A DNA stretch of 11,824 nt from Candidatus Rokuibacteriota bacterium (GTDB taxonomy: Bacteria > Methylomirabilota > Methylomirabilia > Rokubacteriales > CSP1-6), in contig JACQCN010000097.1 of NCBI GenBank assembly GCA_016201575.1, positions 1 through 11,824 on the forward strand, given 5' to 3'. This document shows, piece by piece, positions 7,005 through 11,824 of the stretch. Position 1 is the first letter of the stretch. Every line of letters begins with the position of its first letter. The notes beneath the pieces were generated by a model. The model was not told the origin of the DNA. It searched no databases and saw only the letters and a list, made by a program, of their open reading frames with translations. The translations under genes were made by a program, and so were the position numbers.

Positions 7005-7940
7005 TCATACGATCTTGGCGCGGAGGATGTCGTGCAGGTGGATGATGCCCGTCGGGCGGTGGTCCGCGTCGACGATGATCAGGCTCGTGATGGCGAAGGA
7101 CTCCATCACCTCGAGGGCCTTGGCCGCCAGCTCCTCCGCCCGGATCAGCTTGGGCTCCGTGGTCATGCAGTCGCGCGCCCGGAGGCCCAGGACCGAGGTC
7201 TCCCGGAGGTGGAGGCGGCGGAGGTCGCCGTCGGTCACCACCCCGCAGAGCCGTCCCGCCGAGTCCACCACCGTCGTCATGCCGAGCCGCTTGGCCGTCA
7301 TCTCCACGACCACGTCCTTCAGCATCGTGTCCGCCGGCACGACGGGCACCGCGGGACCGGCGTGCATCAGGTCGGCGACGCGGAAGAGGGCCCGCCAGCC
7401 GAGCGTGCCCTTGGGGTGGAGCGCGGCGTAATCGGCCGGCCCGAGGCCCCGGCGGTCGAGCAGCACCATCGCGAGCGCGTCGCCCATCGCGAGGACCGCG
7501 GTCGTGCTGGTGGTGGGCGCCAGATTCATCGGACACGCCTCCTCGGCCACGCTGACGTCGACGACGACGTCGGACTGCCGCGCGAGGGTGGACCGGGGAT
7601 CGCCCGTGAGGAGCACGATGGGCGTGCCGAGGCGCTTGAGGTGCTCGAGGATCGCGAGCATCTCGCTGGTCTCGCCCGAGTTCGAGACGGCGAGGATCAC
7701 GTCGTCCCGGGCCACCATGCCGAGGTCGCCGTGCACCGCCTCCCCGGGGTGGAGGAAGTAGGCGGGTGTGCCCGTCGAGGCGAGCGTCGCGGCGATCTTG
7801 CGGCCGATCAGCCCCGACTTGCCCATCCCGCACACGATGGCCCGGCCGCGGCAGCCGTGGAGCAGCTCGACCGCGCGGTCGAAGCGCGCGTCGAGCCGGG
7901 GCACGAGGGCGAGGATCCCTTCGGCTTCCATCCTCAGCAC
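7005..7940 (-). CDS. kdsD: D-arabinose-5-phosphate isomerase (KdsD/KpsF/GutQ family)
   Basis: The enzyme converts ribulose-5-phosphate to arabinose-5-phosphate, the first committed precursor of Kdo. Its order is SIS domain (about 30-180), then two CBS domains to residue 311. Signatures include GMGKSG (38-43, with the catalytic-type lysine), AATLASTGTPAYFLHPGEAVHGDLGM (family active-site region), SNSGET, EACPMNLAPTTSTTA, GDALAM and LHPKGTLGW with its histidine. The CBS pair ends with TSLIIVDADHRPTGIIHLHDILRA. By alignment with E. coli KdsD (GKEVLAIERE against AARVLRMEAE) the real N-terminus is near the GTG at 7940 or ATG at 7931. A GTG at 8159 overlaps the kdsA stop as GTGA and would add 73 residues, but these are encoded largely by repeat DNA and have no family counterpart. 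None of the starts has a good Shine-Dalgarno. Confidence 0.93.
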   Translation of the reverse strand: MLRMEAEGILALVPRLDARFDRAVELLHGCRGRAIVCGMGKSGLIGRKIAATLASTGTPAYFLHPGEAVHGDLGMVARDDVILAVSNSGETSEMLAILEHLKRLGTPIVLLTGDPRSTLARQSDVVVDVSVAEEACPMNLAPTTSTTAVLAMGDALAMVLLDRRGLGPADYAALHPKGTLGWRALFRVADLMHAGPAVPVVPADTMLKDVVVEMTAKRLGMTTVVDSAGRLCGVVTDGDLRRLHLRETSVLGLRARDCMTTEPKLIRAEELAAKALEVMESFAITSLIIVDADHRPTGIIHLHDILRAKIV

Positions 7941-7954
7941 CCGCGCGGCGAGAA

Positions 7955-8030
7955 CTCGGAGGGGGGCTCCGCCCCCCTTCCGAACCTCCCCCCGGTCGGA
8001 TTGCGCCGGCGAAGCCGGCCCTCGAAGCGG
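7955..8030 (+). repeat. GC-hairpin repeat, copy A, just upstream of kdsD
   Basis: Read on the plus strand it starts CTCGGAGGGGGGCTCCGCCC. The first 41 nt are identical to copy B in opposite orientation, and the rest is similar with one indel. It contains two hairpins: GGGGGGC-TCC-GCCCCCC (7 bp) and GCCGGC-GAA-GCCGGC (6 bp). No T-run follows, so it is not a standard terminator. Confidence 0.85.
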
Positions 8031-8155
8031 CGCTTCGTCGGAGGCGGGCCGCGGATCTCTTCCCAACGTAGCCGGGGAAAGTCGCCGCGCGCGCGGCGGT
8101 CGAGTGGACGCGGGTTGGGTGGGCCGTGCATTCGAAGCAGTGCGGCGGCGCGTGG

Positions 8156-9097
8156 TCACTGGCCTGACCCCCTCTCCCGAATGCCACCGGCGGTTCGAGC
8201 GCCGGCTTTGCCGGCGCTATCCCCCGGGGGGAGGTTCGGAAGGGGGGCGGAGCCCCCCTCCGAGAAAGGGACGGCGGCGCGGATGGCGAGGATCTGGTCG
8301 AGCAATCGCGGGAGGTCGTCGATCCGCAGCATGTTGGGACCGTCGGAGAGCGGGCGGCCGTCGGGCAGCGTGCGGTCGGGGTCCTCGTGCATCTCCATGA
8401 AGAGGCCGTCGACGCCGAAGGCCACCGCGGCGCGCGCGAGGGCGGGCACATACTTGCGCTCGCCGCCGGAGCGGTCGCCGGCGGCGCCGGGAAGCTGGAC
8501 GGAGTGCGTGGCGTCGAAGACGACGGGATACCCGAGCTCCCGCATGTCGCCGAGGCCGCGCATGTCCACGACCAGGTTATTGTAGCCGAACGACGTGCCC
8601 CGCTCGGTCAGCAGGATGCGCTCGTTGCCGGCCGATCGGATCTTCTCGGCCACGTTCCTCATGTCCCGCGGCGCCAGGAACTGGCCCTTCTTCACGTTGA
8701 CGGGCTTGCCGGTGCGCGCGCAGGCGAGGAGCAGGTCGGTCTGCCGGCAGAGGAAGGCGGGGACCTGGAGGACATCCAGCACCTCGGCCGCGGCCCCGAC
8801 CTCCGAGACGTCGTGCACGTCCGACAGCACCGGCACGCCGACCCGCTCCCGCACGAGCCGGAGGATCCGGAGGCCCTCGACGAGACCCGGGCCCCGGTAG
8901 GAGTGGATCGAGGAGCGGTTGGCCTTGTCGTAGGACGACTTGTAGATGAACGGCGTCCGGTGGTCCGCGGCGATGCGGGCGAGGCGCTCGGCCGTGGCGA
9001 GGGCATGCTTCTCGCTCTCGATGGCGCAGGGCCCGCCGATCAGCGCCAGCGGCTGGCCCGGGCCGATGCGGATCCCGCCGACGGCGACGGGTGTCAT
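8156..9097 (-). CDS. kdsA: 3-deoxy-8-phosphooctulonate synthase (Kdo-8-phosphate synthase)
   Basis: KdsA condenses PEP with arabinose-5-phosphate to give Kdo-8-phosphate. It is a TIM-barrel DAHP-synthase-superfamily enzyme. Clear motifs are [10 protein letters not shown] (20-29), [17 protein letters not shown] (53-69), [40 protein letters not shown] and [11 protein letters not shown]. Cys24 in GPCAIESE marks the metal-dependent class (Aquifex type) rather than the metal-free E. coli class, which has Asn there. The ATG overlaps the pyrG stop (ATGA). The catalytic part ends near residue 275 ([10 protein letters not shown]). Residues 279 to 313 are encoded by repeat copy B and adjacent DNA and are Gly/Pro/Ala rich, about 30 residues beyond the normal family length. 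Confidence 0.97.
   Translation of the reverse strand: MTPVAVGGIRIGPGQPLALIGGPCAIESEKHALATAERLARIAADHRTPFIYKSSYDKANRSSIHSYRGPGLVEGLRILRLVRERVGVPVLSDVHDVSEVGAAAEVLDVLQVPAFLCRQTDLLLACARTGKPVNVKKGQFLAPRDMRNVAEKIRSAGNERILLTERGTSFGYNNLVVDMRGLGDMRELGYPVVFDATHSVQLPGAAGDRSGGERKYVPALARAAVAFGVDGLFMEMHEDPDRTLPDGRPLSDGPNMLRIDDLPRLLDQILAIRAAVPFSEGGSAPLPNLPPGDSAGKAGARTAGGIRERGSGQ
8190..8264 (-). repeat. GC-hairpin repeat, copy B, inside the 3' end of kdsA
   Basis: Copy B has the same 41-nt core as copy A (8224-8264 here), followed by GCGCCGGC-AAA-GCCGGCGC, an 8-bp hairpin with compensating GC pairs relative to copy A. A and B form an inverted pair about 160 nt apart, within a span of 310 nt (7955-8264). 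In a kdsA-kdsD transcript the two copies could pair as one long stem. Confidence 0.85.
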
Positions 9098-10695
9098 CGG
9101 CCGCCGTGCTCGATGGCGGCGCGGACGAAGGCGGCGAACAGCGGGTGGGGCTGCCAGGGCCGGGAACGGAACTCCGGGTGGAACTGGCCCGCCACGAACC
9201 AGGGGTGCTCGGGCAGCTCGATGATCTCGACGAGCTGCTTCTCGGCCCAGATGCCCGACACCCGCAGGCCGTTCTTCTCGAGCGTCTGCAGGTACTCGTT
9301 GTTGACCTCGTACCGGTGGCGGTGGCGCTCCTGGACGATCGCCTGCCCGTAGGCGCGGGCGGCGAGGCTCCCGTCGGTGAGGACGATCGGGTAGAGGCCG
9401 AGCCGCATCGTCCCGCCCTTGGCCGACACCTCGCGCTGCTCGGGCAGCAGGTCGATCACCTTGTGGGGCGAGGCGGGATCGAACTCCGCGGAATTGGCGC
9501 GGGCGAGGCCGCACACGGTGCGCGCGTACTCGATCACCGCGCACTGCAGGCCGAGGCAGATCCCGAAGAACGGCACGCCGTGCTCCCGCGCCCAGCGGGC
9601 GGAGGCGATCTTTCCCTCGATCCCCCGGTCGCCGAAGCCCCCGGGCACGAGGAGGCCGTCGACTCCGTCGAGGTGGGCCCCCGCTCCGTCCCGCTCCATC
9701 TGCTCGGCGTCGACCCACGTGAGGTCCACGCGCGCGTCGTTGGCGATGCCCCCGTGGGCCAGCGCCTCGGTCAGGCTCTTGTAGGAGTCTTTCAGCTCGA
9801 CGTACTTGCCCACGACGGCGATCCGGGTCTGGCGCCGCGGGGACTTCACCCGGCGGACGACGTCCTCCCAGCGCGAGAGGTCGACCGGCCGCGCGGGCAG
9901 GCCCAGGAGCTTCAGGATGATGGAGTCGAGACCCTCCCGGTGGAACACCAGCGGGACCTCGTACACCGTGTCCACGTCCTTCGCCGTGATGACCGCCTCC
10001 TCCTCGACGTCGCAGAACAGCGCGATCTTCGACTTGATGGCCGGCGGCAGGTAGCGGTCCGTCCGGCACAGGAGGATGTCGGGCTGGATCCCGATGGCCC
10101 GGAGCTCCTTCACGGAGTGCTGGGTCGCCTTCGTCTTCAGCTCGGCGGCGGCCTGGATGAACGGGACCAGCGTGAGGTGGACGTAGATGACGTTGTCGCG
10201 GCCGACGTCCTTCTTGAGCTGGCGCAGGGCCTCCAGGAACGGCAGGCTCTCGATGTCGCCCACCGTGCCCCCCACCTCCACGATGACGATGTCCATCCCG
10301 GTGGCCACGCGCCGGATGGCGGCCTTGATCTCGTCCGTGATGTGGGGGATCACCTGCACGGTGCGGCCGAGGTAGTCGCCGCGCCGCTCTTTCTGGATGA
10401 CCGAGAAGTAGACCTTGCCCGTAGTGATGTTGTGGTCGCGGGTGACCCGGGCCGAGGTGAAGCGCTCGTAGTGCCCGAGGTCGAGGTCGGTCTCGCCCCC
10501 ATCGTCGGTCACGAACACCTCGCCGTGCTGGTACGGGCTCATGGTTCCCGCGTCCACGTTGATGTAGGGGTCCATCTTCTGCAGCGTGACGCGGTAGCCG
10601 TGCGCCTCCAGCAGCGCGCCGATGGAGGAGGCCGCCAGCCCCTTGCCCAGGGACGAGACGACGCCTCCCGTCACGAAGATGTACTTGGTGGCCAC
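9094..10695 (-). CDS. pyrG: CTP synthase (glutamine-hydrolysing)
   Basis: PyrG aminates UTP to CTP with ATP and glutamine; CTP is also the activating nucleotide for Kdo and phospholipids. The 533-residue protein is of normal length. The N-terminal synthetase domain begins [17 protein letters not shown] (P-loop) and includes [20 protein letters not shown] and [16 protein letters not shown]. The C-terminal class-I glutamine amidotransferase domain has PGGFGDRG, nucleophile Cys380 in GICLGLQ, and the His506-Glu508 pair in FHPEF. It starts with GTG one nt after the cca stop and has a strong AGGAGGGG ribosome binding site inside the end of cca. It is followed by kdsA, a widespread pyrG-kdsA pairing. 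Confidence 0.99.
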   Translation of the reverse strand: MATKYIFVTGGVVSSLGKGLAASSIGALLEAHGYRVTLQKMDPYINVDAGTMSPYQHGEVFVTDDGGETDLDLGHYERFTSARVTRDHNITTGKVYFSVIQKERRGDYLGRTVQVIPHITDEIKAAIRRVATGMDIVIVEVGGTVGDIESLPFLEALRQLKKDVGRDNVIYVHLTLVPFIQAAAELKTKATQHSVKELRAIGIQPDILLCRTDRYLPPAIKSKIALFCDVEEEAVITAKDVDTVYEVPLVFHREGLDSIILKLLGLPARPVDLSRWEDVVRRVKSPRRQTRIAVVGKYVELKDSYKSLTEALAHGGIANDARVDLTWVDAEQMERDGAGAHLDGVDGLLVPGGFGDRGIEGKIASARWAREHGVPFFGICLGLQCAVIEYARTVCGLARANSAEFDPASPHKVIDLLPEQREVSAKGGTMRLGLYPIVLTDGSLAARAYGQAIVQERHRHRYEVNNEYLQTLEKNGLRVSGIWAEKQLVEIIELPEHPWFVAGQFHPEFRSRPWQPHPLFAAFVRAAIEHGGR

Positions 10696-10696
10696 G

Positions 10697-11824
10697 TCAC
10701 CCCTCCTGTCGTGTGATCGGATCCGCAGCGGTCTCGCTGGTCCACTCGCCGACCAGGGCGACCTCGTCCTCCCGGCTCTGCGCCCGGCCGTCCAGCCGCG
10801 CGTCGCGGAGCCGCCGGAGCGCGAGCCCCACGGCCGGCCCCCGCGGCACGCCGAGCGCCACCAGGTCCTCGCCGCCCAGCTCGCCGCGGATAGGCGACGC
10901 GGTGTCGAGGTACCAGGCGAGCCGCTTCCGCACAGTTCCGTGCCCGATCAGCCAGGCCCAGGCGAGATCGATCGCCGGCCGGTCGCGGAGCACGGCGGCC
11001 TGGGCGCTGGGCGGCGCCGCGCCCATCGCGCCCAGGCGCGCGACCAGCGCGGGCACGGTCTCCACCGCGCGGAGGAGCCGGGCGTGCGGCTCGCCCGCGA
11101 AGCCGAGCCCGCGCAGGACGGCGGGGCGGACGGCCGCGGCTTGCCCGGCGGCGATGACGAGCGCGGCCAGCTCGAGCGGGCTCGCCGGCAGATCGTGCCG
11201 CCGCGTCCATCCGATGGCCGGCGGCAGCGCGGCCACCCGCTCCGCGACGGCGCGCGAGCACCGCGCGCCCGGGTCGAGCAGGCGGAAGGCGCCCGCGGCC
11301 CCGAGGCGCGTCAGGGCGGCGTCGGGGGCCGGGTCGTCGAGCAGCCGCTCGATCTCGGCGGCGACGCGCTGCGCCGACAGCGCCGGGTACGGCGCGAGCC
11401 GGAGCGCCAGGGCCTGCACGCGCGCGGTGCCGCGATCGAGCGCGAAGCCGAGACGCGTCGCGTAGCGGGCCGCCCGGACGATCCGCGTCGGATCCTCAAC
11501 GAAGGACAACGGGTGGAGGACTCTGATCCGCCGCCCGCGGATGTCCTCGCGCCCCCCGAGCGGGTCGAGCAGCTCGAACGTGCCCGACGCCAGCTCGACC
11601 GCCATGGCGTTGACGGTGAAGTCCCGGCGCTCGAGGTCGTCGGCGATGGTCCCCGGTCGCACGGTGGGCAGCGCGCCCGGGAGGGCGTAGCGCTCCGCCC
11701 GCGCGGTCGCGACGTCGAGCCGCCCGATCCCGAGCCCTTCGAGCGACGCCGTCCCGAACGCCTCGTGAACGGTCAGGGCGCCGCCGAGCGCTCCCGCCAC
11801 GCGCCGGGCGAGGGCGAGGCCGTC
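10697..11824 (-). CDS. tRNA nucleotidyltransferase / poly(A) polymerase family protein, 5' end outside window
   Basis: It belongs to the class II nucleotidyltransferases that add CCA, CC or A to tRNA 3' ends or polyadenylate RNA. The reading frame is open to the right edge (375 codons visible), and the first residues, [21 protein letters not shown], are the part that normally follows the catalytic DxD, so only the first few dozen residues are missing. Visible motifs are [10 protein letters not shown] (ribose recognition), [19 protein letters not shown], the nucleotide-templating motif [18 protein letters not shown], and an Ala/Leu/Arg-rich helical C-terminal half. I see no HD phosphohydrolase domain of the E. 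coli type. CCA versus A-adding specificity cannot be read from this. It appears to be the upstream partner of pyrG. Confidence 0.88.
   Translation of the reverse strand, partial: DGLALARRVAGALGGALTVHEAFGTASLEGLGIGRLDVATARAERYALPGALPTVRPGTIADDLERRDFTVNAMAVELASGTFELLDPLGGREDIRGRRIRVLHPLSFVEDPTRIVRAARYATRLGFALDRGTARVQALALRLAPYPALSAQRVAAEIERLLDDPAPDAALTRLGAAGAFRLLDPGARCSRAVAERVAALPPAIGWTRRHDLPASPLELAALVIAAGQAAAVRPAVLRGLGFAGEPHARLLRAVETVPALVARLGAMGAAPPSAQAAVLRDRPAIDLAWAWLIGHGTVRKRLAWYLDTASPIRGELGGEDLVALGVPRGPAVGLALRRLRDARLDGRAQSREDEVALVGEWTSETAADPITRQEG
10700..10707 (-). promoter_or_regulatory. Shine-Dalgarno of pyrG inside the end of cca
   Basis: AGGAGGGG on the minus strand ends four nt before the GTG at 10695. 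It is embedded in the last codons of the upstream gene, so it fixes the non-ATG start of pyrG. Confidence 0.8.

Noticed and set aside
8031..8159. N-terminal 73-residue extension of KdsD from the GTG at 8159
   Set aside because: It is Arg/Pro-rich, encoded by spacer and repeat DNA, and has no counterpart in the KdsD family. Kept only as an alternative start.
7955..8264. CRISPR array or classic IS element
   Set aside because: Only two copies, inverted not tandem, no spacer periodicity, no transposase frame between them and no clear target duplication.
9091..10716. A 541-codon open frame on the plus strand opposite pyrG, and similar long plus-strand frames opposite metK, rpoN, kdsD and the isomerase
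   Set aside because: High GC at third codon positions leaves antisense frames free of stops. Their translations are Arg/Val/Asp/His-rich without family motifs, while the minus strand has fully recognisable proteins.

Overview
This is a GC-rich (roughly 70%) chromosomal segment in which every gene I can support lies on the minus strand. It is a housekeeping and envelope locus with no phage, transposase, CRISPR or RNA gene. The Kdo and Lpt genes show a diderm (LPS-type) bacterium. Base composition, gene order and the style of the GC-hairpin repeats recall uncultured soil lineages such as Rokubacteria/Methylomirabilota, but that assignment is an impression, not shown by the sequence.

In transcription order (right to left): a tRNA nucleotidyltransferase/poly(A) polymerase-type gene cut by the right edge; pyrG (CTP synthase); kdsA, kdsD and kdsC (Kdo synthesis); lptC, lptA and lptB (LPS transport); rpoN (sigma-54); rapZ; a bifunctional phosphoglucose/phosphomannose isomerase; and metK, cut by the left edge. 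Junctions are tight: 1-nt gaps at cca/pyrG and lptA/lptB, 4-nt overlaps at pyrG/kdsA (ATGA) and lptC/lptA (GTGA), and an 8-nt overlap at rapZ/isomerase. This suggests a long co-transcribed, translationally coupled array. KdsD makes arabinose-5-phosphate, KdsA condenses it with PEP to Kdo-8-phosphate, KdsC removes the phosphate, CTP from PyrG is the later activating nucleotide, and LptC/A/B help move finished LPS outward.

The less ordinary material is between genes. (1) At kdsA/kdsD, two ~75-nt GC-hairpin repeats face each other in inverted orientation. One forms the last ~35 codons of kdsA, the other abuts the kdsD start, and a 14-nt copy of the repeat's leading edge lies between kdsD and kdsC. 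(2) The 230-nt lptB/rpoN gap holds two direct copies of a different repeat, a 59-codon frame that reads both copies in the same phase, and a good intrinsic terminator just before rpoN. (3) A sequence resembling a sigma-54 -24/-12 promoter with exact spacing lies just upstream of lptC, three genes before rpoN. The hpf and ptsN genes that commonly follow rpoN are absent; rapZ follows directly. No stretch longer than 300 bases lacks a gene.
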